A DNA stretch of 26,193 bases, from positions 1-26,193 of the forward strand of contig CANQZX010000006.1 in the NCBI GenBank assembly GCA_947628445.1, written 5' to 3'. The notes below the pieces were generated by a model. That model was not told where the DNA came from and ran no database searches. It was given only the letters and a program-made list of their open reading frames with translations. Shown here piece after piece: positions 1-7,360 of this stretch (within the stretch, counting starts at the first letter, position 1; every line of letters starts with the position of its first letter). Source of the DNA: an uncultured Bacilli bacterium (GTDB lineage: Bacteria > Bacillota_I > Bacilli_A > RF39 > UBA660). Position numbers and translations under genes: made by a program.

Positions 1-61
1 TGAAATTTTTTTATGTCAAAAAATCCGATTATGCTTTTTAATATTTTACTTTTTGGGGCTT

Positions 62-117
62 GACCATATATATATATTGTAAAAGTATTTGTTTTCTATT
101 TGACAATTTTTTGACAA
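62..117 (-). promoter_or_regulatory. Promoter-like repeat module, copy 1
   Basis: Read on the minus strand, this has two TTGTCA hexamers 11 bp apart (complements at 101-106 and 112-117), a 19-bp gap, TACAAT (76-81) and an alternating AT run (66-77). The same module occurs at about 17005-17063 and 25508-25566, each time just upstream of a large secreted-protein gene. Here it follows the ylmC stop and points off the left edge, so its gene is outside the window. Bases 1-61 hold no gene that I can see. The 19-bp spacer is longer than the usual 17 bp, so the promoter reading is inferred from conservation and position. Confidence 0.6.
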
Positions 118-125
118 GAAAAAAA

Positions 126-347
126 TTATAATTTAATTAAAATAACATCTGTGCCAATTTTTTCAACATCGCTAAACTTAAAAGAGGTTTCACTGGAACG
201 AAAAAGACGCCGAAAAAAATGTTTGGGTTCGGCAATTAAAGAAATAATTTTACCCTCATTATCTACCTCAACATCGACAATTCGGCCTAAATTATTACCA
301 TTATATAAACTAATTATATCTTTACTTTGCAATTCACTTAAAAGCAT
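126..347 (-). CDS. ylmC: YlmC/YmxH-family PRC-barrel sporulation protein
   Basis: A 73-residue protein beginning MLLSELQSKDIISL, then a small beta-barrel-like stretch (GRIVDVEVDNEGKIISL) and a basic FFRRLF segment, which matches the PRC-barrel YlmC/YmxH family. In Bacillus a homologue lies downstream of spoIIGA-sigE-sigG, and the order is the same here, with sigG ending 27 bp upstream. The family is linked to sporulation mainly by gene neighbourhood; its exact role is poorly known. It is probably the last gene of the sigma cluster, because the next element downstream is promoter module copy 1. No strong terminator hairpin is visible after the stop, only AT-rich sequence. Confidence 0.85.
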   Translation of the reverse strand: MLLSELQSKDIISLYNGNNLGRIVDVEVDNEGKIISLIAEPKHFFRRLFRSSETSFKFSDVEKIGTDVILIKL

Positions 348-374
348 ATTACCACCTTATTAAAATATATTCGT

Positions 375-1151
375 TTATTTAATTAATTTGCGTACATTAT
401 TGATGGCACTTTTTTCAATGCGGGAGACTTGAGCTTGGCTAATCTCCAACTTTTCGGCAATTTCCATTTGAGTTTTACCCACGATAAAGCGTTCAATTAA
501 AATATTTTTTTCTCTTTCTTTGATTTTTTGCAGGGCTTTACGCAAGGAAATTAAACTATCATAATCCTGATTTTGTTCTTTGGTATCGGCAATTTGATCG
601 GCTAGATAAATGGTATCGCCTCCATCATTATAAATTGGTTCAAATATACTGGTGGGGCTTTTCAAAGAATCTAAAGCAAAAGCAATTTGATATTCATCGA
701 TTTCTAACGCACTAGCAATTTGACTACTCGTGGGTTCTAAACCATATTTAGCCACATAATCATCTTTAAACTTTAAGATTTGATACGCCAGCTCCTTAAT
801 ACCCCGACTCACCCGAATTACTGAATTATCGCGAATATATCTTTTAATTTCGCCAATAATTAAGGGCACTGCATAGGTACTTAATTTTAAATTATAACTT
901 AAATCAAAATTATCGATAGCTTTAATTAAACCCATGACACCTACTTGAAATAAATCATCTAAATTAATATTCGTATGATTAAAATATTTTAATAAACTTA
1001 ATACTAGTTTTAAATTACCATTAACTAATTCCCCTTTCGCGGCTAAATCCCCTTGTTGATATTTTTGAAAAAGTTCAAGCATTTCTTCATTAGATAATAC
1101 TTTTAAATTATTCGTATTAATCCCCGTTATTTCCACTTTATATTTTGCCAA
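375..1151 (-). CDS. sigG: RNA polymerase sporulation sigma factor SigG
   Basis: A 258-residue sigma-70 family protein, close to the length of Bacillus SigG. Family hallmarks are the N-terminal KVEITGINT segment, LVNGNLKLVLS and DDLFQVGVMGLIKAIDNFDL (region 2), STYAVPLIIGEIKRYIRDN, the FEPIYNDGGD segment, and the C-terminal HTH TQMEIAEKLEISQAQVSRIE. SigG drives late forespore transcription. The start is TTG, chosen because a strong AAAGGAG lies seven bases upstream and the protein then begins MAKYKVEI as in relatives. It lies 58 bp behind sigE, as in Bacillus, with its own promoter candidate in that gap and ylmC downstream. Confidence 0.95.
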   Translation of the reverse strand: MAKYKVEITGINTNNLKVLSNEEMLELFQKYQQGDLAAKGELVNGNLKLVLSLLKYFNHTNINLDDLFQVGVMGLIKAIDNFDLSYNLKLSTYAVPLIIGEIKRYIRDNSVIRVSRGIKELAYQILKFKDDYVAKYGLEPTSSQIASALEIDEYQIAFALDSLKSPTSIFEPIYNDGGDTIYLADQIADTKEQNQDYDSLISLRKALQKIKEREKNILIERFIVGKTQMEIAEKLEISQAQVSRIEKSAINNVRKLIK

Positions 1152-1173
1152 AAGAAAACTCCTTTCCCACCTT

Positions 1174-1203
1174 TATTGTGCTAGAAAAGAAGTTTTTTTA
1201 TAC
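1174..1203 (-). promoter_or_regulatory. Candidate forespore sigma (F/G type) promoter for sigG
   Basis: On the minus strand the sigE-sigG gap holds GTATA (1199-1203), an 18-bp spacer, then CACAATA (1174-1180). This resembles the sigma-G/sigma-F pattern of a GNATA -35 and a CATNNTA -10 with 17-18 bp between, with one mismatch at the -10. Forespore transcription of sigG from this gap is established in Bacillus, which supports the reading. The assignment comes from motif inspection only. Confidence 0.45.
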
Positions 1204-1209
1204 AATTAA

Positions 1210-1890
1210 TTATTGCATCAATTGTTTTAATTTTTTAATAACTTTTTTCTCAATCCGTGAAATATATGACTGACTAATGCCTAACATTTCCGCCACTTCT
1301 TTTTGGGTATATTCTTTGGAATTATTAAGGCCATAACGCAAGACCATAATTTGTTTATCCCGGGGATTTAATGAAGAGATTTCATGGGCTAAATATTCTT
1401 TATCGATAGTTTTTTCATACATCCTTGGCACTAATTCCGCATCCGTACCCAAAATATCTTCTAAATGGAGTTCATTGCCATCAGCATCATAATTAAGTGT
1501 TTCCTCTAAGGAAACCTCACCCCGTCTTTTTTTATTTTTCCGCAGAAACATCAATATTTCATTACTAATACAACGGGAAGCATAAGTGGCTAATTTAATA
1601 TTTTTATCAATTTTATAAGTATTAATTCCCTTAATTAAACCAATGGATCCAATGGAAACTAAATCTTCAATATCATAAGTGGTATTTTCATACTTTTTAG
1701 CGAGAAATACCACCAACCGTAAATTATGTTCAATTAATTTATTCCGGGCCGCAATATCGCCCTGTTGGGCCTTAATAAGTAAACTTAATTCTTCTTGTTT
1801 TTTTAAAGGGGGTGGTAATTTATCGGTGGCCCCCACAAAGAAAACTTCCCGATACTTCACTTTAAAATACGCTAATAATTTTTCTAACAT
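1210..1890 (-). CDS. sigE: RNA polymerase sporulation sigma factor SigE (pro-sigma E)
   Basis: A 226-residue sigma-70 protein with the SigE signatures LPPPL, LIEHNLRLVVFLAKKYENT, IEDLVSIGSIGLIKGINTY, KLATYASRCISNEILMFLR and ISQSYISRIEKKVIKKLKQ. SigE is the early mother-cell sigma factor. It is made as an inactive precursor that SpoIIGA cuts near an EVYYIGG-type site; the matching EVFFVGA lies at residues 15-21. The pro-sequence is therefore shorter than the 27 residues of Bacillus. The ATG overlaps the end of spoIIGA by seven bases and has GGAGG just upstream, so protease and substrate are translationally coupled. Confidence 0.95.
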   Translation of the reverse strand: MLEKLLAYFKVKYREVFFVGATDKLPPPLKKQEELSLLIKAQQGDIAARNKLIEHNLRLVVFLAKKYENTTYDIEDLVSIGSIGLIKGINTYKIDKNIKLATYASRCISNEILMFLRKNKKRRGEVSLEETLNYDADGNELHLEDILGTDAELVPRMYEKTIDKEYLAHEISSLNPRDKQIMVLRYGLNNSKEYTQKEVAEMLGISQSYISRIEKKVIKKLKQLMQ

Positions 1891-2672
1891 AGTTCCTCCA
1901 ATAATTTATTATTTAAAAGGCAATTAATGCCTGACATATTAAACTTCTCGGGGGCTAAGCCAATAAGATAATTATGATATTTGTGATCATTAATTTCGAT
2001 ATAATTAATGGCAAAGCACTCCAGTAAACCCTCCTCGGCTACCGTTTTAAAGGGAACATACATGGGTATTAACTTACCCCTTGGCATAATCCCGGGTTCT
2101 ACTAAAATAATGTATTTATGAGTAACCGGATCTTTTAATTTATTACCCGAATCTAAAAAGCCCTGGCAGGTAATGACTTTTTGGTTTTTAAAAACAATTT
2201 TAACTTGATAAGTATAATTATAGAGTTTTTTTATTTTTTTTAATTCTCTAAGGTAGGCCCCTAGAATAAGGGGACTTATAATTAATAACACTAAATAATT
2301 AATACTAAAGCCATCATGGATAAAAACTAAACCCTGAACCGAATAACTAAATTGCGTATTTAAAAAGTAAAGAAAGCCCCCTAAAATAATGCTGCACATA
2401 TATAAATAAGAAAGATTCCCGAAAAAATATTTGGGGTCTTTATAACCATATGCTATTAGCACCATAATTATGCTTACCCCCACTTTAAATAAAAATAATA
2501 ACATTGGCGATAAGGGCAAAAATAATATAATTAAGGATAAGGCCCCTAACAAACTCGCCCCAAGAATTCTTTTTAATTTAGCAAAGCGCTTTAATGCTAA
2601 ATTAACGGTAAGTAACAGCAAAAAATCATAGGCCCCATTTAAGAAAAAAACTAAATCCACATAGATTGTCAT
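1884..2672 (-). CDS. spoIIGA: Sigma-E processing peptidase SpoIIGA
   Basis: A 262-residue membrane-bound aspartic protease. The N-terminal half (to about residue 145) has several hydrophobic helices. The C-terminal half is soluble and contains the catalytic motif DSGN in CQGFLDSGNKL, with the aspartate near residue 174. It processes pro-sigma E at the sporulation septum. I start it at the ATG at 2670-2672 (MTIYVDLVFF), which has AAGGTG six bases upstream. Starting 20 residues earlier would place the N-terminus inside the hairpin terminator of wecG. It overlaps sigE by seven bases. No clear Spo0A box is visible in the short gap upstream. Confidence 0.92.
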   Translation of the reverse strand: MTIYVDLVFFLNGAYDFLLLLTVNLALKRFAKLKRILGASLLGALSLIILFLPLSPMLLFLFKVGVSIIMVLIAYGYKDPKYFFGNLSYLYMCSIILGGFLYFLNTQFSYSVQGLVFIHDGFSINYLVLLIISPLILGAYLRELKKIKKLYNYTYQVKIVFKNQKVITCQGFLDSGNKLKDPVTHKYIILVEPGIMPRGKLIPMYVPFKTVAEEGLLECFAINYIEINDHKYHNYLIGLAPEKFNMSGINCLLNNKLLEELC

Positions 2673-2696
2673 GACCATCACCTTAAAAAAGCATAA

Positions 2697-2726
2697 CAAA
2701 AAAAGCGACCATAAATTGTCGCTTTT
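2697..2726 (-). terminator. Hairpin terminator after wecG, or attenuator before spoIIGA
   Basis: On the minus strand AAAAGCGAC pairs with GTCGCTTTT (complements at 2718-2726 and 2701-2709) around an eight-base loop, followed directly by a run of T. It begins just past the wecG stop and ends about 25 bases before the spoIIGA start codon. It therefore serves as a terminator for wecG, and could also act on any read-through into spoIIGA. Confidence 0.75.
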
Positions 2727-2728
2727 GG

Positions 2729-3463
2729 TCACTTTGTTTTATTTTTGGCTTTTTTTAATTTTAAAATGTGCGCCATAAACTTAATATTGTTATCATAGAA
2801 TCTTTTAATTCTTTTGGGTTCACATAAAAGGCGATATAACCATTCCAAATGTAATTTAATAAATACTTTCGGGGCTCTTTTTTTACTACCACTTAAAACA
2901 TCAAAAGAACCACCTACGCCCATAAAGATACCCTTTTTAAACTCTTTTAAATGTTGATATATTAATTTTTCTTGGACGGGAATTCCTAACGCCACTAAAA
3001 CAATATCTGGTTCTAATTTTTTGATTTTTTGAAAAAAAGCATCTTTATCTGGAGTATATCCATTTTCCGCATATACAACTTGAGCCGCCGGATAATCACT
3101 TTTTATTTTTTCAACTAATTTGGTAATTACTTCTTCCTTCGCCCCTAGTAAAGCAATTTTTAAGCCCTTTTTGCCGGCATACTTTAATAAGTAATCCGCT
3201 AAATCACAACCGGTAATCCGCTCTTTAATGGCAATATCTAACATATGAGCACTTTTGACAATACTGATGCCATCTGGTACTAAAGTTACTTTCGGATCTA
3301 ATAAAATTGTATTTATTTCTTTATCACTTTGCCCCATCCAAAAGGTTTCCGGATTGGCGGTTACAATAAAGGTCCGTTCCTTTTGGGCTATTCTTTTATT
3401 TAAACATTCGCAAAAATCATTAAAAGAAGCCGCATATAATCTTTTAAAATATTCTTCCATCAT
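2729..3463 (-). CDS. WecG/TagA/CpsF-family (GT26) glycosyltransferase
   Basis: A 244-residue glycosyltransferase of family GT26, to which TagA (N-acetylmannosamine transfer in wall teichoic acid linkage) and WecG belong. Family features are VTANPETFWMG near residue 35, LVPDGISIVKSA, RITGCDLADYLL, the nucleotide-binding stretch KIALLGAKEEV, DIVLVALGIPVQEKLI and GVGGSFDVLSG, followed by a basic C-terminus that may contact membrane. The length is normal. AAGGAG precedes two adjacent ATG codons; either could start it. A TATACT -10-like box lies at 3507-3512, but no good -35 matches it. No other teichoic acid gene is nearby, so the donor and acceptor cannot be told from context. Confidence 0.88.
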   Translation of the reverse strand: MMEEYFKRLYAASFNDFCECLNKRIAQKERTFIVTANPETFWMGQSDKEINTILLDPKVTLVPDGISIVKSAHMLDIAIKERITGCDLADYLLKYAGKKGLKIALLGAKEEVITKLVEKIKSDYPAAQVVYAENGYTPDKDAFFQKIKKLEPDIVLVALGIPVQEKLIYQHLKEFKKGIFMGVGGSFDVLSGSKKRAPKVFIKLHLEWLYRLLCEPKRIKRFYDNNIKFMAHILKLKKAKNKTK

Positions 3464-3550
3464 TTACTCCTTATCCTGGTTATTCATTTTTTATATTTAT
3501 ATTTTTAGTATAACAATTACTTTTTATTTTTGCATTACTTTTTAACATTT

Positions 3551-3898
3551 TTAGACAAAATTTGTAGAATTATCTTCTTTTTGGCTATAATCAATCGCCA
3601 AATCAATAATTTTATTAACTAAAGTCATATTTTTGCCAATCATGCTCACCCAATTATCTCCTAAGGTATTTTTAAGTTGCATCATTGCCATTTGGACATA
3701 TTGGACTTCGATTGTAAATAATGCTAAATAATTTAATATAATATCTGCTATAAAATAAAAATTATTTTCTTTTAATAATAAATAAACTTTATGAAAATTA
3801 TCCGCATCTAAGGAATGGAGATATTCTTCCTCATAATTACTATATACTAAATCCAGATAAGGAACATCTAAATACTTATGTAAAAACATCTTAAACAC
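3551..3898 (-). CDS. Hypothetical protein, last gene of helicase trio
   Basis: A 115-residue protein that I do not recognise. It is predicted mostly helical and acidic in its first third (YSNYEEEYLHSLDADNF), has a hydrophobic middle (FYFIADIILNYLALFTIEVQ), and shows no signal peptide or zinc motif. Its start overlaps the end of the helicase gene by eight bases, so the two are almost certainly translated from one message. That coupling is the only clue to function: it may be an accessory or immunity-like partner of the helicase. A continuous reading frame and the overlap make it a believable gene. Confidence 0.7.
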   Translation of the reverse strand: MFKMFLHKYLDVPYLDLVYSNYEEEYLHSLDADNFHKVYLLLKENNFYFIADIILNYLALFTIEVQYVQMAMMQLKNTLGDNWVSMIGKNMTLVNKIIDLAIDYSQKEDNSTNFV

Positions 3899-6800
3899 CT
3901 TTATCCTTTTGGGATTGTAAATAATATTTACTTATTAATTCTTCCAATGATATACCATATTTTTCTTGCATATCAGGACTACTCATCACAAATATATCAG
4001 TTAGTATGCCATCATTATTCACAAGCGGTATACTTTTTTCCTTAAGAAATTCAATTTTAGATTTAAGTTCTTGAAGAGAAATATGCCTAAGAATTGTTTG
4101 ATTTTTTTCTGTATCTATATTATATTGAGCACATAAATTATTTATTTCTAATTTATTTTTAGTTATATTCCAAATCATTCCGATTTTGGCAAGGAGTTTT
4201 CCTCGTTCGCTTTCGGGATTCGTTCTTATTCTTTGCGCGCTAATCCATGCTCCTAAATTAACAAGTCCATTTTCATCATATGTATAGCCATCATTAGTCT
4301 TAAATTTTTGAGAAATTTCTAAATTGCCATAATGTTCATAATAGGTTTTAGCCAGTTTGTACTTATTTTGCCAGCGTTCTTCTAAAGAATTAACTGCAAA
4401 AAATGCAAAGCCAATTGATTGCAATAATTGGTGTCGTTCTTTAGATAAATTTGCAAAATTTTGCCTTTGCGTGCTGAGCCAAGTTCCCAAATTTATATCT
4501 CCATTTTCATCATATGTAAAACCATCACTTGTTTTAAAATTAAAAGGGATTTGCAAATTTCCATGATGTTCATAATAGGCCTTGGCAAGTTTATAATTTC
4601 TTTGCCATTGATCTTCTAAGGGCTTTAATACAAAACTTATATCTTGCAATTGTTGTTGTCTTTCCTTAGAAAACCTTGAAAAATTCATTCTTTGTTTCAC
4701 AATCCAAGCGCCTAGATTTGTTAATCCATTTTCATCGTAGGTATAACCATCATTTGTTTTAAAATCAAAAGGGATTAATAAATTGCCATAATGTTCATAA
4801 TAGGTCTTGGCAAGTTTATAATTTCTTTGCCATTGGTCTTCCAAAGGATTTAACGCAATATCGATGGATTGCAATAGTTGTTGCTTGGAAAAAGGTAAGT
4901 TTTTAAACATTTGTCTTTGTTTATTTAGCCAATTTCCCAGTCTTACCTCGCCCTTTTCGTCATAAGTATAACCATCATTCGTAGTAAAGTTCCGCGGAAT
5001 AATTAAATTGCCATAATGTTCATAATAGGCCTTGGCAAGTTCATAATTTTTTTGCCATCGTGTTTCCTGAGGATTTAATACTAATTTTATTGATTGCAGT
5101 AGTCGCTGTTTTTCTTTCGACAAACTAGGAAAATTTTTTCTTTGCTGGTAAAGCCATGTTCCCAGATTTGTATTACCATTTTCAGTGTAGGTATAGCCAT
5201 CATTTGTTTTGAATCTTTGGGGAACATTCAAATGGCCATGATGTTCATAATAGGCCTTGGCAAGTTCATATTTTTTTTGCCATTGGTCCTCAAGTGGATC
5301 TAAAACAAAACTAATAGATTCTAATAACTGTTGCCTTTGAGGTGATAAATTAGCAAAATTTCGTCTTTGCGTGCTAAGCCAAGTTCCCAGTTTTATTAAG
5401 CCATTTTCATTATAACTATAACCATCATTTGTTTTGAAAGTAAAAGGAATTAATAAATGGCCGTGATGTTCATAGTAGATTTTAGCAAAATTATAATTAT
5501 CTTCCCAAGTTTTAGTTAATCTATCACTAACATATCTTAACATTTCAAATAAATCTTGATTTTCAATTTCAATATCGAAAGAAGCATCTTTTATTTTTAT
5601 CTTTCGATGATGACCAGGTCCCTTGCTTTGAACCTCTTTAATACGATTACTTAAATTATTTTCTAACCTTTTAATAAAATCAAAATTATTCGTTAAATCA
5701 ATAACAATTGGCGCAATTAATTTTTGAATTAACTCTTCTTTAGACGTATTTTCTTGATAAGTAATATCTCTCGATTTACACATTTTGCTTAATTCTTCTA
5801 TTGAACATTTTTCTAATTCATTAAACTTATCTTTAGTATTTCCACGAACTGCCAGAGCACGGCCTAATTGTTCAAAATAAACCATATCTGATGTTGTACC
5901 CCGGCCCATGATAACGCCATCTACATTGGGCGCATGAATACCTTCATTATATTGATTTATGGCAAACATTACCCGCAGTTTATTAGTAACTTTTTCCCCG
6001 TCTAGCGTAACATCATTATAAAAGGCCTCGCGATTTTGTTTACCCTTTTTTCCCATTTTATTAGTTGAGGCATAAATAACAATATCTTCTTCCGGAACAA
6101 ATTGTTTAAACCATAAAAGTGCTTCTTTTTTAATCGTTTCGATATCATTGGTACCTTCTTCAGCACAAGGTGGACAAAAATAAATATATTTCCCTTGGGG
6201 TTTGATATTTTTTGGCAAAATTTGAGGAATACTAGGGGCTTCATGAATCCTTCTTTTAATATCCGTAAGAAGAGCCATATATTCTTGATATTCTTTAGAC
6301 GAAGCATCTAATTTTTGCACTCTTTCTTCTAAGTTTTTTTCCACACCCATTAAATTAGTATAGGCACTTTTATATATTGGCTTAGGTAAAATACCATCGA
6401 TCATGGCATCACATAAATCATATCGACTGGCTATTTTTCGCGAGAATAATTCATTAGTATCGGGATTAGCCATGTCTCTTTCATATATTGTTCCTCTATC
6501 TCGTACGGTATAAGCGGTCATTCCCAATATTTTCATCTCTGGATGGGTGGCAACCATAGCATTAATTCTATTTCCCCATATGGGAGCCCCAAGATGATGA
6601 AATTCATCAAGAATTAGCAAGTCACAAGCAATATTTGCTATCTCTTTCCGATCTAATGATATAAAACTATGATAGGTTCTAAATTCTAAATTAGGAAAAT
6701 CTCTTTTTAAATCTAATTGGGGATTATCGGCAATTAACTTTTTTAAATGTTCAATGATGCCATTTGAGGGTACGACATAAACAATTTTTTGACTCTTGTT

Positions 6801-6959
6801 ATCATAAGCCAGTTGTAAAGCATTATAGGATTTACCAGTCCCCGTGGCATGAACAATTCCCACGACCTTTTCCCCAGTTGCAAAAGCCGCTTTTATTTTT
6901 TGGTAACTAGCCACATTGTGTTCATATAAACCGACAGTTTCATATTCATTATTATTCAT
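3891..6959 (-). CDS. Large SF2 DEAD/DEAH-type helicase with six helicase-associated (HA) repeats
   Basis: A protein of about 1022 residues. The N-terminal SF2 ATPase has Walker A ATGTGKS (about 38-44), Walker B LLILDEFHH (DEFH about 118-121), a TAYT motif III, NQYNEGIHAPNVD, and motif VI FEQLGRAL. A SAP-like patch (ELEKCSIEELSKMCKSRDI) follows. From about residue 485 come six HA repeats of about 75 residues with the pattern WQ..Y.LAKAYYEH.G.L.IP and LG.WL..QR, then a C-terminal helical tail. HA repeats are thought to bind nucleic acid. I start at ATG 6957-6959, with GAGG nine bases upstream, rather than at an upstream in-frame TTG. It overlaps the upstream gene by eight bases. Such helicases occur in gut Firmicutes and on mobile elements; the role is unknown, and defence or repair are possible. 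Confidence 0.85.
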   Translation of the reverse strand: MNNNEYETVGLYEHNVASYQKIKAAFATGEKVVGIVHATGTGKSYNALQLAYDNKSQKIVYVVPSNGIIEHLKKLIADNPQLDLKRDFPNLEFRTYHSFISLDRKEIANIACDLLILDEFHHLGAPIWGNRINAMVATHPEMKILGMTAYTVRDRGTIYERDMANPDTNELFSRKIASRYDLCDAMIDGILPKPIYKSAYTNLMGVEKNLEERVQKLDASSKEYQEYMALLTDIKRRIHEAPSIPQILPKNIKPQGKYIYFCPPCAEEGTNDIETIKKEALLWFKQFVPEEDIVIYASTNKMGKKGKQNREAFYNDVTLDGEKVTNKLRVMFAINQYNEGIHAPNVDGVIMGRGTTSDMVYFEQLGRALAVRGNTKDKFNELEKCSIEELSKMCKSRDITYQENTSKEELIQKLIAPIVIDLTNNFDFIKRLENNLSNRIKEVQSKGPGHHRKIKIKDASFDIEIENQDLFEMLRYVSDRLTKTWEDNYNFAKIYYEHHGHLLIPFTFKTNDGYSYNENGLIKLGTWLSTQRRNFANLSPQRQQLLESISFVLDPLEDQWQKKYELAKAYYEHHGHLNVPQRFKTNDGYTYTENGNTNLGTWLYQQRKNFPSLSKEKQRLLQSIKLVLNPQETRWQKNYELAKAYYEHYGNLIIPRNFTTNDGYTYDEKGEVRLGNWLNKQRQMFKNLPFSKQQLLQSIDIALNPLEDQWQRNYKLAKTYYEHYGNLLIPFDFKTNDGYTYDENGLTNLGAWIVKQRMNFSRFSKERQQQLQDISFVLKPLEDQWQRNYKLAKAYYEHHGNLQIPFNFKTSDGFTYDENGDINLGTWLSTQRQNFANLSKERHQLLQSIGFAFFAVNSLEERWQNKYKLAKTYYEHYGNLEISQKFKTNDGYTYDENGLVNLGAWISAQRIRTNPESERGKLLAKIGMIWNITKNKLEINNLCAQYNIDTEKNQTILRHISLQELKSKIEFLKEKSIPLVNNDGILTDIFVMSSPDMQEKYGISLEELISKYYLQSQKDKGV
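4160..5520 (-). repeat. Six tandem in-frame HA-domain repeats (about 225-235 bp each)
   Basis: The codons for the helicase repeats recur with a period of about 225 bp. Equivalent tryptophan-containing motifs lie near 5516, 5281, 5056, 4832, 4607 and 4372, and the spacing is in frame. Repeats 4 and 5 are especially alike at DNA level: the segments near 4585-4615 and 4805-4840 are almost the same. One unit carries a three-residue insertion (FFAVNS region), which lengthens that interval to about 234 bp. Confidence 0.85.
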
Positions 6960-7209
6960 CGCTATCATCCTCAACGAGTTCTATATCAATAAAATGTTGT
7001 CCCGATATATCCTGTTCGATGATTAAAACCACATCATTTTTCATAATTTGTGCATTAAGTTCATTGGCCTCTAAAACTATATCTTTAATTCCCGCATCTG
7101 TCATTACTTTAAAGCCAATATTTGTTCGATCCATAATATCCAATAATGCTCCATTTTGATATTGTTCAGGAATATATACTTCCATTACTTTGCCAATTGT
7201 TTTAGTCAT
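6952..7209 (-). CDS. Hypothetical protein, first gene of helicase trio
   Basis: An 85-residue acidic protein that I do not recognise. The sequence alternates short hydrophobic strands (IGKVMEVYIPE, GIKDIVLEAN, NDVVLIIEQD), suggesting a small beta-rich fold, and ends in a very acidic tail (ELVEDDSDE). No membrane segment or cysteine is seen. A good GGAAG site lies upstream of the ATG. Its stop overlaps the helicase ATG (ATGAATAA), so it leads a three-gene transcript. It could be a regulator or loading partner of the helicase; this is inferred from coupling alone. Confidence 0.65.
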   Translation of the reverse strand: MTKTIGKVMEVYIPEQYQNGALLDIMDRTNIGFKVMTDAGIKDIVLEANELNAQIMKNDVVLIIEQDISGQHFIDIELVEDDSDE

Positions 7210-7276
7210 TAGTTCACTTCCTTCAATAAGTTTTATCTCGTGAAATCCTTACCTTAATGCTAGTTTGTTACAATTT

Positions 7277-7283
7277 CATTATA
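7277..7283 (+). promoter_or_regulatory. Candidate sigma-G-like -10 box for the gerA operon
   Basis: CATTATA fits the forespore sigma-G -10 pattern CATNNTA and lies about 78 bp upstream of the chosen gerAA start. A matching -35 is poor. gerA-type operons are sigma-G controlled in Bacillus, which is the main reason to note it. The box overlaps the minus-strand TATAAT of the helicase operon. Confidence 0.3.
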
Positions 7284-7306
7284 CCAGTTATAAAAGATTT
7301 TTAAAA
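7278..7306 (-). promoter_or_regulatory. Candidate extended -10 promoter for the helicase trio
   Basis: On the minus strand TGGTATAAT (TATAAT at 7278-7283) forms an extended -10 box. The -35 region 17 bp upstream is weak (TTTTAA). It lies about 70 bp before the 85-aa gene and points at it. Confidence 0.45.
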
Positions 7307-7360
7307 GATTATTCAAGTATAGAAGCCAATTTTTGGCAAATAATAAAAATGGTGAATAGC

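Noticed and set aside
62..117. Plus-strand promoter reading of the TTGACA pairs in the repeat modules
   Set aside because: No suitable -10 lies 15-19 bp downstream on the plus strand in any copy, and the next features on that side are gene ends on the minus strand.
6002..6307. Open frame of 101 codons inside the helicase gene
   Set aside because: It is on the same strand in another frame, is low complexity, lacks a convincing start, and lies within conserved helicase motifs.
3891..6974. CRISPR-like or transposon repeat array
   Set aside because: The periodic DNA is in frame and encodes HA protein repeats. No short identical repeats with spacers and no transposase are seen anywhere in the window.
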